A stretch of DNA of 64,000 bases from DASXAI01 sp963728985 (GCA_963728985.1 CAVSME010000009.1:558001-622000); one strand, 5' to 3'; shown: positions 23,261-32,268, counted from the first letter of the stretch. The notes: a model not told the origin generated them from the sequence alone. Program-made: numbers and translations.

Positions 23261-24523
23261 GTGAACGAATCGCAGAGCGCGCCGGTGCCACCGACCGCCA
23301 AGGGTCCGTACCGCCGATCCGTGCTGAAGGCAGTCGCGGTGTGGTCGCTGGTCACGATCTTCGTCGGCGCCATGATCGTCATCGCCAACATGAACTGGTC
23401 GATCGACCAGAGCGTCATCTCCCGTTCGTACACCGAGTTCATGACCGACGTGCGCGCTGATCGGGTGGAGCGCATCACGATCGACGCCACCACGGGCGCC
23501 ATCGCCGGCACCGACAAGGGCGGGACGTCTTTCACGAGCAGGGGCCCGGCCGGATCGCTGCCCGATCAGGACCTCGCCGACCTCGACGCCAATGGCGTGG
23601 CGCGCGACTACAAGGCCCCCTCCGGCGGCCTCGGCTGGGTCGGTTCGGTCGCCGGGATGCTGTTGCCGGTCCTCGTCATCGCGGCGCTCTTCATCTGGTT
23701 CTCCCGCCGTACCACACGTGGCGCCGCAGGGGCCGCCGCCTTCGGCCGCAATCCCGGTCACGTCTACACCACCGAGCGGCCGTCCACGACGTTCGCCGAC
23801 GTCGCCGGCTACGACGCCGTGAAGGACGACATCCGCGAAGTGGTGGACTTCCTCCGGGACCCCGCCCGCTTCCGCGACATCGGCGCCCGCATCCCCAAGG
23901 GCATCCTGCTCGTCGGACGGCCCGGGACGGGCAAGACCCTGATGGCCCGAGCCGTCGCCGGCGAAGCGGGCGTTGCGTTCATCTCGGTCACCGGCTCGCA
24001 CTTCATGGAGATGTTCGTGGGCGTCGGCGCCGCCCGTGTCCGCGGCCTCTTCCGAGGCGGCCCGCGAGCACGCCCCCTCCATCATCTTCGTCGACGAGAT
24101 CGACTCGATCGGACGCAAGCGCGGCCGGATCGCCGAGGAGCTGACGTGCGACGACATCTCGACCGGTGCGGCCAACGACCTGGCCGAAGCGACCAGCATC
24201 GCCACCCAGATGGTCCGCGACTGGGCCATGACCGATCAGCTGGGCCCGGTGGCTGGGGTGGCTCGCAGCCCCCGGGTGGGCCGGCGGAGCTCGTCGCCAC
24301 CCGGCCGTACTCGGAGGAGACGGCGCACATGATCGACGCCGAGATCCAGCGGGTGCTGACCGAGCAGCACGAGCGCGCCCGCCAGATCCTCTGCGAGCAC
24401 CGTTGCGCCCTCGACGCCGTCGCCGACGCCCTGATCGAGCATGAGACGCTGTCGGGTGACACGGTGAGCCGAATCGTGCGGGAAGCCGCCCCTCCGGTCG
24501 CCGGCCTCCGTCCCACCGGCTGA
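23261..24523 (+). pseudogene. ftsH: Decayed FtsH protease (internal deletion and frameshifts)
   Basis: The N-terminus is FtsH-like: a TM, a periplasmic domain, a second TM (AGMLLPVLVIAALFIWFS), then the AAA domain with FADVAGYDAVKDDIREV and Walker A GRPGTGKTLMARA. At about 24053 one extra base shifts the frame. In the new frame SIIFVDEIDSIGRKRG (Walker B) runs straight into GRIAEELT, a segment of the peptidase domain, so some 200 residues with the SRH and the zinc HEAGH are gone. Around 24250 the frame returns for PYSEETAHMIDAEIQRVL, the normal C-terminus. It cannot be an active protease. Confidence 0.85.
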
Positions 24524-24534
24524 GCCCGGCGGCG

Positions 24535-26055
24535 TCAGCGTTCAGACTCGACGGGCAACAGCACTTCGCCGCCGAGGGGACGGAGCGCGTCGGACAGCGA
24601 CACGTCGGGGGACGCCATGGTGTCGACCGGGTGCGCCTCCGGCCACGCATCGAAGCTGGCGCGGATCCGCGCCTCCACCCCGGCATCCGCATCTGACGCG
24701 TCGACGCTGGCGTCCAGCCGGGCGGTGAGGCGGGACACCGCCAGCGCCTCGGGGCATTGGCAGCGGAGCTCGGTCAGCTCGGCATGAGCCGATCGGGCCA
24801 TCCGCCTCGCGTCGGCACGGTGCGCCGCCGAGGCCCAGGTGGCGTCGAGCACGACGCTCTCGCCGTGCGCCAGCGCGATCCGGGCGCGGTTGAGCAGCTC
24901 GCCATAGGTGGCCGCCGTGGAAGCAGCGGAGTAGATCCCTTCCCCGAACGGCGCCGAGGCCCGGTCGAGGGCCGAGAGCCCGGCCTGCTCCTTGCGCAGC
25001 TCGTCGCTGTGCAGCACCGTCCAACCGAGGTGCCGACCGAGCTGATCGGCCAGCGTGCTCTTGCCGGTCCCAGGGGTGCCGCCCACGGCCACGAGCTGGA
25101 TGCGACCTTGATAGAGGTGCCGGGCGCAGAGTTCCATCAACGCCGACGCGTCGTCGCGAGCCGACGGTTGCCCACCGGCGGCCAGCAGGCAGGCCACCTT
25201 GGCACGGACCAGCGCCCGGTAGGCGATGTAGTGGTGCTCGAGTGAGCGGGGATGGCTCTCGGCCGTGAACTCGCGATACGCGTCGAGGAAGTGTCGGGTC
25301 AGATCGGGCCGACCCAGGCGTTCGAGATCCATCGCCAGGAAGGCCACGTCGAGTACGACATCGCCGAACCGCAGCGCCTCGTCGAACTCGAGACAGTCCA
25401 GGATCCGGGGTCCATCGTCCAGGCAGAAGATGTCGGCGGCCAGCAGATCGCCGTGGCCGTCCACGATCCGGCCTCGGGCGATCCGCTCCCGGAACAGCCG
25501 GTCCCTGCCGGCAAGATAGGTGAGCGCCATGCCCTCCACTCGCCCGAGCAGGTCCGGGTCGAGGTACGAGCCGGAGAACTCCATCATCTCCGTGAAGTTC
25601 TGGCTCCAGAGGTGGCGCACCGCCTCAGGTGAGGCCGACTCGTCGATGTGGGGGCCCCGTCGGGCGGTTGCGTGGAAGGCAGCGACCGCGCGCGCCACCG
25701 ACGTGATGTCGGCCAGCGTCGCCGCGCCGTCTTTCACGAGGGTGGCGAGCCGCCGGTCGCTCGGCATGCGGCGCATGGCCACCAGATGATCGAGCTTCTC
25801 GCCGTCCGGACCCAGCAGGTCGACGACGCCGAGATAGACGTCGGGGGCGAGGCGACGGTTCAACGCCACCTCCTGGTGGCAGATCTCCTCCCTGGCCTGT
25901 CTGGTCGTGTAGTCGAGGAACGCCGTGTGGATCGGCTTCTTCACCTTGTAGGCGCGATCGCCGATGAAGATGACCACCGAGATGTGTGTCTCGGCGATCG
26001 CGGCGGACGCCAGCGCGCCGTGCCCGGCTCCGAACGCGCTCACCAACTCGTTCAC
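24535..26055 (-). CDS. Aminoglycoside-phosphotransferase-like / AAA kinase fusion (Rv2004c-like)
   Basis: A 506-residue two-domain protein. Residues 1-320 resemble APH-type kinases: HISVVIFIGDRAYKVKKPIH, then VDGHGDLLAADIFCLDDGPR (catalytic loop HGDL and metal-binding D), and ILDCLEFDEALRFGDVVLD. Residues 330-500 are an AAA_33 P-loop kinase with Walker A GGTPGTGKSTLAD and VVLDATW. M. tuberculosis Rv2004c, a DosR-regulon gene, has this same domain pair. The substrate is unknown. GTG at 26055 follows 6 nt after CACACT, so it is predicted leaderless. Confidence 0.87.
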   Translation of the reverse strand: MNELVSAFGAGHGALASAAIAETHISVVIFIGDRAYKVKKPIHTAFLDYTTRQAREEICHQEVALNRRLAPDVYLGVVDLLGPDGEKLDHLVAMRRMPSDRRLATLVKDGAATLADITSVARAVAAFHATARRGPHIDESASPEAVRHLWSQNFTEMMEFSGSYLDPDLLGRVEGMALTYLAGRDRLFRERIARGRIVDGHGDLLAADIFCLDDGPRILDCLEFDEALRFGDVVLDVAFLAMDLERLGRPDLTRHFLDAYREFTAESHPRSLEHHYIAYRALVRAKVACLLAAGGQPSARDDASALMELCARHLYQGRIQLVAVGGTPGTGKSTLADQLGRHLGWTVLHSDELRKEQAGLSALDRASAPFGEGIYSAASTAATYGELLNRARIALAHGESVVLDATWASAAHRADARRMARSAHAELTELRCQCPEALAVSRLTARLDASVDASDADAGVEARIRASFDAWPEAHPVDTMASPDVSLSDALRPLGGEVLLPVESER

Positions 26056-26090
26056 GTGTGCAGTGTGCGGTCGTGCCGCGCTCCCCGCCA

Positions 26091-26104
26091 GGGGCCAAGG
26101 TCCC
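26091..26104 (-). promoter_or_regulatory. DevR-type box, leaderless APH-AAA promoter
   Basis: GGGGCCAAGGTCCC (13 of 14). On the minus strand CACACT (26067-26062) follows after 23 nt. Confidence 0.88.
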
Positions 26105-26116
26105 GGGCGCGGCGTC

Positions 26117-26130
26117 GGGACCTTGGTCTC
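26117..26130 (+). promoter_or_regulatory. DevR-type box, leaderless flavodoxin promoter
   Basis: GGGACCTTGGTCTC (13 of 14). GACCAT (26154-26159) follows after 23 nt and the ATG at 26166 after 6 nt. Back-to-back with the box at 26091. Confidence 0.88.
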
Positions 26131-26165
26131 TGGTCGGCGGGAGCACGTAGCTGGACCATCAAGAC

Positions 26166-26711
26166 ATGCGAGCACTGATCGTGTACGAGACCATGTACGG
26201 CAGCACCCGTACGATCGCCGAGCACATCGCGCTGGGATTGGCCGACCGATTCGACGCGACGCTCGTCCCGGTGGCCGAGGCCACGCAGGATCTGGCGAAC
26301 GGGGCCGACCTCGTCGTCTGCGGTGCCCCGACGCACATCCACGGCCTGCCGCGACCGAAGACCAGGCGCATGGCCGTCGACGGCGCGCAGCGGGCTCCCT
26401 CGCTCGAGGTCGCTCCTGGCGCCGACGGACCCGGAGTCCGCGAGTGGATCGCGAGCCTCGGACACTTCGACGGCGTCGTCGCCGCCGCGTTCGACACCCG
26501 CATCGACGGGCCGGCGCTCCTCACGGGACGAGCGAGCAGGGCCATCGCCCGGCAGTTGCGTCATCATGGCTGCACGCTCGCCGTCGCCCCTGGCAGCTTC
26601 CTTGTCGACAAGCAGAACCATCTCCTTGCCGATCAGCCGGCCCGGGCCGAGGCGTGGGGCGCGGCGCTCGCCGTCGCCGCCGCCATGTCTCCGGCCCACC
26701 CGCATCCCTAG
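26166..26711 (+). CDS. Flavodoxin-domain protein
   Basis: A 181-residue flavodoxin-fold protein. ALIVYETMYGSTRTIAEHIA is the FMN phosphate-binding loop (T-x-[ST]-x-x-T pattern), ADLVVCGAPTHIHGLPR and AAAFDTRIDG provide the isoalloxazine region. Flavodoxins transfer single electrons in place of ferredoxin or act as quinone reductases. In this context it could serve redox balance when oxygen is limiting. It has its own box and predicted leaderless message, divergent from the APH-AAA gene. Confidence 0.88.
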   Translation: MRALIVYETMYGSTRTIAEHIALGLADRFDATLVPVAEATQDLANGADLVVCGAPTHIHGLPRPKTRRMAVDGAQRAPSLEVAPGADGPGVREWIASLGHFDGVVAAAFDTRIDGPALLTGRASRAIARQLRHHGCTLAVAPGSFLVDKQNHLLADQPARAEAWGAALAVAAAMSPAHPHP

Positions 26712-26877
26712 TGATCATCTAGTCGGGGCGGCGACTACCTGAATCGCCAGCTCTGCGCCCATCTTGCTCGACGGGCAGCGCCTTGTCGCAACCCGAGCCC
26801 CATGCGAGACTGCGCCGACCGGCCGTATGGTCGGAACACGCCAAAGCAGACCGATGGGTCGGGACGGATTACCCGGG

Positions 26878-28308
26878 ATGGACGATCGCCAAACCACGGA
26901 GCTGCTCGATCAGTTCCTGGCGCTCATGCCCGACGCCGCCATCGTCGTCGACGGCGATGGCGGCATCGTGCTGGCCAACCCGTCGGCGGCCGAACTGTTC
27001 GGCTACTCCCCTGGCGACCTCACCGGCCATCCCATCGAGGTGCTCGTCCCGGAGCGGCTCCGCGCCCGCCACCGCGGCCATCGCCAGGCCTATGCCGCCA
27101 CCCCCCGGGCCCGGCCGATGGGGGCCGGCCAGGAGCTCACCGGTCGCCGCCAGGATGGATCGGAGTTTCCCGTCGACGTCAGCCTGGCTCCGCTTCCGGA
27201 CGCCGGCGATCTCGTCATCGCCGCCGTGCGCGACGCCAGCGATCGCCACGCCGCCCAGCACGCCCGGTCCCAGCTCGCCACGATCGTCGAGTCATCGGTC
27301 GACGGCATCGTGTCGCTGTCCCTGCATGGGATGATCTCGAGTTGGAACCTAGGCGCCGAGCAGTTGTTCGGTTACGACGCCACGGAGGTGCTTGGCGTGC
27401 ACGTGAGCCGATTCGTGCCCGACGACTCCTCTCCCGACCTGGAGGAGTTGCTGGAGGCGGCGCTCAGCAGTACGGCCACGGCGCCCCGCGATACGGCATG
27501 GCAACGCCGCGATGGCTCACTCCTCGACGTAGCGATGTCCATCTCCCCGCTGAAGGACCCCGCCGGCCAGACGACCGGATTCTCGGCGTTGCTGCGCAAC
27601 GTCACCGAGCGCAAGCGACGGGAACGACAGCTGGCGGCCACGGCGGCCGTTCGCAGCCGGATCCTCTCGGGGGCTCCGATCAACGACTGCCTGCAGGTCG
27701 TCTGCGACGAAGCCCGCACCCTGGTGTCGGCCGCCACGTGCGTCATGGTGCTCGTCGGTAGCGCGACGATACGGGTGCTCGACGGCACCGCCATGCGGGA
27801 GGCCCCCGCCGGCGTCATTCCGACGGACGCCAGCCTGGCCCGTCAGATACTCGACGGCGGCGCCCCACACGCCGGCACCGGCGTGGCGCTCGTGGACGCC
27901 GGCGGGAACGGGCCCGCGCAGGGGCCGGTGCTGGGGGTGCCCATCCTGTCGTCGAGGGGTACTGACGGCGCCCTGATGGTGGCTCGTCAACCCGGAGAGG
28001 CCGAGTTCGTCGACAGCGACATCGATCTGCTGGGTTCGCTGGCCGACCAGACTGCCCTCGGCATCGAGCTCGGCCGAGCGCGCGACGAGCGCGACCGTGC
28101 CCTCCGCATCGGCGACCGCGAACGGATCGGTCGCGAGCTCCACGATCTCGTGATCCAACGGCTCTTCGCCATCGGCATGGACCTGCAGGGCATCACACAG
28201 TTGAACAACGACCCGGCGGTGACGGATCGCGTCGAGCGGGCGGTGGATGCGCTCGATGGCACCATCGGTGAGATCCGATCCACGCTGTTCCGGCTCGACG
28301 ACGAGTAG
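26878..28308 (+). CDS. PAS-PAS-GAF sensor with HisKA_3 but no ATPase domain
   Basis: A 476-residue protein. PAS 1 (about 5-120; DAAIVVDGDGGIVLANPSAA), PAS 2 (about 130-245; MISSWNLGAEQLFGYDATEV), GAF (about 270-400), then the HisKA_3 box RERIGRELHDLVIQRLFAIG with the phospho-histidine. It ends 40 residues later at IGEIRSTLFRLDDE with a clean stop, so the HATPase_c domain is missing. It could be phosphorylated by, or dimerise with, another NarL-type kinase such as the one at 14801, or be a truncated gene. ATG at 26878 follows GGGATG. No convincing box is seen. Confidence 0.82.
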   Translation: MDDRQTTELLDQFLALMPDAAIVVDGDGGIVLANPSAAELFGYSPGDLTGHPIEVLVPERLRARHRGHRQAYAATPRARPMGAGQELTGRRQDGSEFPVDVSLAPLPDAGDLVIAAVRDASDRHAAQHARSQLATIVESSVDGIVSLSLHGMISSWNLGAEQLFGYDATEVLGVHVSRFVPDDSSPDLEELLEAALSSTATAPRDTAWQRRDGSLLDVAMSISPLKDPAGQTTGFSALLRNVTERKRRERQLAATAAVRSRILSGAPINDCLQVVCDEARTLVSAATCVMVLVGSATIRVLDGTAMREAPAGVIPTDASLARQILDGGAPHAGTGVALVDAGGNGPAQGPVLGVPILSSRGTDGALMVARQPGEAEFVDSDIDLLGSLADQTALGIELGRARDERDRALRIGDRERIGRELHDLVIQRLFAIGMDLQGITQLNNDPAVTDRVERAVDALDGTIGEIRSTLFRLDDE

Positions 28309-28334
28309 GGGCCGGTTCGTCCGTCCGGAGCGTC

Positions 28335-28348
28335 GGGACCAAGTGCCC
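28335..28348 (+). promoter_or_regulatory. DevR-type box, leaderless DksA/TraR promoter
   Basis: GGGACCAAGTGCCC (12 of 14). TACGGT (28372-28377) follows after 23 nt and the ATG at 28384 after 6 nt. Confidence 0.85.
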
Positions 28349-28383
28349 TGCCCGAGCTAGCCGCCGCTTCGTACGGTGACGGC

Positions 28384-28917
28384 ATGACAAATGGTCATCC
28401 GATCGAACAGGCCGCCGACTGGACCGACGAGACACCCGATGTTGAGCTGGCCGCCGAGCACGACCGGTTGGTCGGGCTCGTGTCCGGGCTGGAGGGCGAA
28501 GGCATCGATCTCGAACCGGAGTCGACGAGCGTCGGCGAGCTGGCCGCAGCCAGCCAGCATCCTGCCGATCTGGCCTCGGAGACGTTCGAGCGCGAGCGCG
28601 ACCTCGCCTTGCTGAACGAGTTCCGGGCCGAACTCGACGCGAACGAGGACGCCTCCGCCCGGCTGGCGACCGGCCGCTACGGCTGGTGCGAGGACTGCAA
28701 GCGGCCGATCGAGCTGGCTCGGCTCGCCGTCGTCCCCGCGACCAATCGCTGCACGGCTTGCCAGGAGCGTTACGAGCTGGACTCACTCCTGGCCGAAGCA
28801 CCGGCGGGGACTCCCTCGATCGAGCCGGACGATCTCAGCGAGTACCTGCCCGGCGACGAGATCGAGCCGGCCATGCCGCTCGATCCCGAGGAAGCAGCCC
28901 TGCACATCGAAGGTTGA
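28384..28917 (+). CDS. DksA/TraR-type zinc-finger protein
   Basis: A 177-residue protein. A charged helical N-terminal half (coiled-coil-like, about 20-90; ERERDLALLNEFRAELD) leads to a four-cysteine finger, CEDCKRPIELARLAV and CTACQERYE (C-x2-C-x17-C-x2-C), then an acidic tail. Proteins of this family bind RNA polymerase in the secondary channel and adjust transcription, often with ppGpp. Whether the tip acidic residues needed for that are present is uncertain. It has its own box and a predicted leaderless start, linking the regulon to global transcription control. Confidence 0.85.
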   Translation: MTNGHPIEQAADWTDETPDVELAAEHDRLVGLVSGLEGEGIDLEPESTSVGELAAASQHPADLASETFERERDLALLNEFRAELDANEDASARLATGRYGWCEDCKRPIELARLAVVPATNRCTACQERYELDSLLAEAPAGTPSIEPDDLSEYLPGDEIEPAMPLDPEEAALHIEG

Positions 28918-28940
28918 CCGCCGGCTCGGGCGCCGACCAC

Positions 28941-28954
28941 GGGACCTTGGGCCC
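28941..28954 (+). promoter_or_regulatory. DevR-type box of the BON-DUF2267 / ppsA operon
   Basis: GGGACCTTGGGCCC matches the consensus fully. GATGAT (28978-28983) follows after 23 nt. This hexamer overlaps the ATG at 28979, so the start at 29003 is preferred. Confidence 0.9.
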
Positions 28955-29002
28955 TGGGTCCGCGAGCCGCTCGGGCCGATGATCGAGGTGGAGGTGTTCG
29001 CC

Positions 29003-29896
29003 ATGACCACCAAGAGGTTCCGTGCCGACCGCTGGGCTCGTCCCGTCCCGACGTGGATGCGCCCGGAACGCCGCGCTGTCGCCATCAGGTTCCAGCGCCG
29101 GCTGCGCCGGGTGCGATCTGATCTGCGCGGCGCCGTGGCCCGGCTCCGCTACGAGCGCACGTACGGCCACCCGGACCTCGCCGTAGAACCGGACGTGCTC
29201 GCTGACCGCGTGCGCTCGTCACTGGGGCCGCTCGAGCAGCGGCTCGATCTGCCTCGCGTGCACGTCATGGCCGAAGGCAAGACCGTGCTGCTGCACGGTG
29301 ATGTCGCAACCGCCTCCGACGCCGAGGCGATCGTGCGCCACGTGGCCGGCGTGCCCGGCGTCGCCGCAGTGGAGCCACACCTCCACGTCGGGCTGCTGCC
29401 CAGCGACACCCGTCCATCGGTGGGCCGTGCCGTGCACCCGGCGTCCCCGGCTCGCCGCCGCCTCGAAGCGGCGGCCATGAGCGGTGGCTGTGACGCGGGC
29501 GATGCGGACGACGCCGTCAGCGCCGTGCTCACCATCGTTGTCCGCCGGCTCCCATCGCCCGAGGCGAAGCACGTGCTCGGTCACCTTCCGTCCGACGTGC
29601 GGGCGCTCGTGCGCCGGCGAACCTGGCTGGCCGGGCGCCCGGCGCGCACGGTCGACCGGTTGGTGTGGCAAGTCACCGTCCAGTCCGACCACCTGGCGCC
29701 GGCACGCGCCGAGTCCGTGACCCGCGCTGTCCTCGCCACGCTGCGGGCGCTGGTACCCGAAGAAGGAAGAGGCGTGATCGCGGTGCTGCCCGAAGGTCTG
29801 CGGCCGTTGTGGACCGGCGCCGATACCGGCGCGGACCCGGCCGTGGACGCACGGATCTCCTCACCTGAGCACGTCACGACAGGAGCCGACCGATGA
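29003..29896 (+). CDS. BON-DUF2267 fusion protein
   Basis: A 297-residue protein. Residues about 45-120 form a BON domain (VLADRVRSSLGPLEQRLDL and later GDVATASDAEAIVRHVAGVP), which binds phospholipids or other proteins. Residues about 140-280 form a DUF2267 domain (AVSAVLTIVVRRLPSPEAKH and HLPSDVRALV). No signal peptide is visible, so it is probably cytoplasmic. Function is not established. The ATG at 29003 follows GGAGGTG. The stop overlaps the ppsA ATG (29893-29896), so it is the first gene of an operon with PEP synthase. Confidence 0.82.
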   Translation: MTTKRFRADRWARPVPTWMRPERRAVAIRFQRRLRRVRSDLRGAVARLRYERTYGHPDLAVEPDVLADRVRSSLGPLEQRLDLPRVHVMAEGKTVLLHGDVATASDAEAIVRHVAGVPGVAAVEPHLHVGLLPSDTRPSVGRAVHPASPARRRLEAAAMSGGCDAGDADDAVSAVLTIVVRRLPSPEAKHVLGHLPSDVRALVRRRTWLAGRPARTVDRLVWQVTVQSDHLAPARAESVTRAVLATLRALVPEEGRGVIAVLPEGLRPLWTGADTGADPAVDARISSPEHVTTGADR

Positions 29897-32223
29897 CCGC
29901 CACGACATCCACCACGACCGTCGCCACCGTCGCCGACGACGCCTTCCGCGCCGAGCACGCCATCGCCTGGTTCGAGGACCTACGTGCCAGCGATGTCGCC
30001 GTCGCCGGCGGGAAGGGCGCCAACCTCGGCGAGGTCACCGCGGCGGGCTTCCCCGTCCCCCCGGGCTTCGTGATCACCGCCGGTGCCTACCTCGCCGCCA
30101 TGGAGGCCGGCGGCGCCCGCGCCACGCTCGCCGCGCCGCCGACGGTTGCGGGCGACGCTGCGGCCGCGGCGCAGGCCCAGCGGCTGGCCCAGTTGGTCCG
30201 CGAAGTGCGCTTTCCTGACCACCTACGCCACGCCATCGGATCGGCCTACGCCGAGCTCGGCCGGCGCGTCGGCGACGAGCACCCACTCGTCGCTGTCCGC
30301 TCCTCGGCCACCGCCGAGGACGCGGCCGACACCTCCTTCGCCGGGATGAACCGCACGTACACCAACGTGCGGGGCGTTGACGCGCTGATCGACGCCGTGG
30401 TGGGTGCGTGGGCGTCGCTGTTCGCCGAGCGCGTACTCGTCTACCGGAGCGCGCACCACATCGAGGCCGAGCCCGCCATCGCCGTCGTGGTGCAGTCAAT
30501 GGTCCCCAATGTGGCCGCCGCCGGGGTCGCCTTCACCGCCGATCCTGTCACCGGCGACCGCACCCGGGTCGTCATCGAAGGCGCGTTCGGCCAAGGTGAG
30601 GTCGTGGTCGGCGGGCGGGTCGAGCCTGACACCTACACCGTCGGCAAGGCCCCGATGCAGATCCTCAACGAGCGGATCGGGTTCAAGTCGCACAAGATCG
30701 TGGCCGCTGCACAAGGCGACCATGAGGTGGCGCTGTCGACCGAAGAAGGGCACCAGCGTGTCCTCGCGCCGTCGACGGTGCTCGACGTCGCCGCCCTGGC
30801 CACCGCGGTCGAAGACCACTACGGGGCACCGACCGACATCGAGTGGGCGATCGACGACAGAAACGGCCTCCACCTCCTGCAGGCGCGGCCCATCACGACG
30901 CTCGGCGCGCCGGAGAGCGCGGCGCCAGCGCTGCTGGTCGAGGGCCTGGGTGCCGCCCCTGGCGTCGCCACCGGGGCGGTCCGCGTGCTGCGCACACCCG
31001 ACGCCGGCCCGTCATTGGTGGACGGTGAGGTGCTCGTGGCACCGATGACGAACCCCGACTGGTTGCCGACCCTTCGGCGCGCCGCCGCGGTGGTCACCGA
31101 AGGCGGCGGGATCACCTGCCACGCCGCCATCGTGAGCCGGGAGCTCGGCGTGCCGTGCGTCGTCGGTGCCCATGGCGCCACGACCCTGCTGCGCGACGGC
31201 CAGCTCGTCACCGTCGACGGCACCCGCGGCACCATCGCCACCGGTCGCCCGCCGGTCTCGCCTCTCGCGCCCGTCGTGACCGCCGCCCCAGCGGGGCTGG
31301 CTGCTCCGGCGACGGAAGCGATCGCCACGAGGCTCTACGTCAATCTCGCCCTCCCGTCGCGGGCCGAAGCGGCAGCGGCGCTCGACGTCGACGGCGTCGG
31401 CCTGCTCCGGGCCGAGCTGATGCTCACCGAGGCACTGGACGCCCGCCATCCTCGCGAGGTCCTGGCCACCGGTGGCCGGGAGGCGCTCGTCGCGGCAATG
31501 GTCGCTTCCCTGCGCACCGTGACACGGGCGTTCGCGCCGCGGCCGGTCGTGTACCGCACGATCGACTTCCGCACGAACGAGTTCCGCGGGCTGCAGGGAG
31601 GCGCTCGTTACGAGCCCGAGGAGCGCAACCCGATGATCGGCTACCGCGGCTGCTACCGCTACGTGCGCGAGCCGGACCTCTTCGAGATGGAACTGGACGT
31701 GCTCGCGCGCGTACGCGAGGAGACGCCCAACCTCCACGTGATGATCCCGTTCGTCCGGACCCGCTGGGAGCTGGAAGCCTGCCTCGAGCTCATCGACCAC
31801 AGTCCGCTCGGCCGCCAGCGGGGACTGAAGCGTTGGATCATGGCCGAGGTGCCGTCGGTCGTGTACCGCATCGGCGAGTACGCCGCGCTCGGCATCGACG
31901 GCGTCTCGATCGGTTCGAACGATCTGACCCAGCTCATGCTCGGTGTCGACCGGGACTCGGAGATCTGCCGCGAGCTGTTCGACGAGGAGGACGAGGCCGT
32001 GCTGGCCGCCATCCGGCAGATCATCTCGAGCTGCGCCGAGCACGGTCTGACGTCATCGCTGTGCGGGCAGGCCCCATCGAACCGGCCGGCGTTCGCCCGC
32101 CACCTCGTTCGCTACGGCATCACGTCAGTGTCCGTCAACCCCGACGCCGTCGACCGAACGCGTCACGCCCTCGCTCGGGCCGAGCACGAAGTCGTGGTGG
32201 AGGCCGCTCGCCAGCGCATCTGA
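29893..32223 (+). CDS. ppsA: Phosphoenolpyruvate synthase
   Basis: A 776-residue three-domain enzyme. The N-terminal ATP-grasp domain has AGGKGANLGEVTAAGFPVPP, AVRSSATAEDAADTSFAG and PTDIEWAIDD. The swivelling phosphohistidine domain has TEGGGITCHAAIVSRELGVP with the catalytic histidine. The C-terminal PEP-binding barrel has GVGLLRAELM, RGCYR and SIGSNDLTQL, and ends in a region with LCGQAPSN, the catalytic cysteine site. It converts pyruvate, ATP and water to PEP, AMP and phosphate. With pyruvate dehydrogenase nearby, it may set how pyruvate is divided during respiratory arrest. Confidence 0.94.
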   Translation: MTATTSTTTVATVADDAFRAEHAIAWFEDLRASDVAVAGGKGANLGEVTAAGFPVPPGFVITAGAYLAAMEAGGARATLAAPPTVAGDAAAAAQAQRLAQLVREVRFPDHLRHAIGSAYAELGRRVGDEHPLVAVRSSATAEDAADTSFAGMNRTYTNVRGVDALIDAVVGAWASLFAERVLVYRSAHHIEAEPAIAVVVQSMVPNVAAAGVAFTADPVTGDRTRVVIEGAFGQGEVVVGGRVEPDTYTVGKAPMQILNERIGFKSHKIVAAAQGDHEVALSTEEGHQRVLAPSTVLDVAALATAVEDHYGAPTDIEWAIDDRNGLHLLQARPITTLGAPESAAPALLVEGLGAAPGVATGAVRVLRTPDAGPSLVDGEVLVAPMTNPDWLPTLRRAAAVVTEGGGITCHAAIVSRELGVPCVVGAHGATTLLRDGQLVTVDGTRGTIATGRPPVSPLAPVVTAAPAGLAAPATEAIATRLYVNLALPSRAEAAAALDVDGVGLLRAELMLTEALDARHPREVLATGGREALVAAMVASLRTVTRAFAPRPVVYRTIDFRTNEFRGLQGGARYEPEERNPMIGYRGCYRYVREPDLFEMELDVLARVREETPNLHVMIPFVRTRWELEACLELIDHSPLGRQRGLKRWIMAEVPSVVYRIGEYAALGIDGVSIGSNDLTQLMLGVDRDSEICRELFDEEDEAVLAAIRQIISSCAEHGLTSSLCGQAPSNRPAFARHLVRYGITSVSVNPDAVDRTRHALARAEHEVVVEAARQRI

Positions 32224-32226
32224 GCC

Positions 32227-32250
32227 GAGGCTCGTCAGGCTTCGAGCCTC
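32227..32250. terminator. Hairpin terminator between convergent genes
   Basis: GAGGCTCG and CGAGCCTC make a perfect 8-bp stem with an 8-nt loop, starting 3 nt after the ppsA stop and facing the PPOX stop at 32269. There is no T-run, so factor-independent termination is not certain. Confidence 0.65.
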
Positions 32251-32268
32251 GTCACGTTGTGTCTCCGA

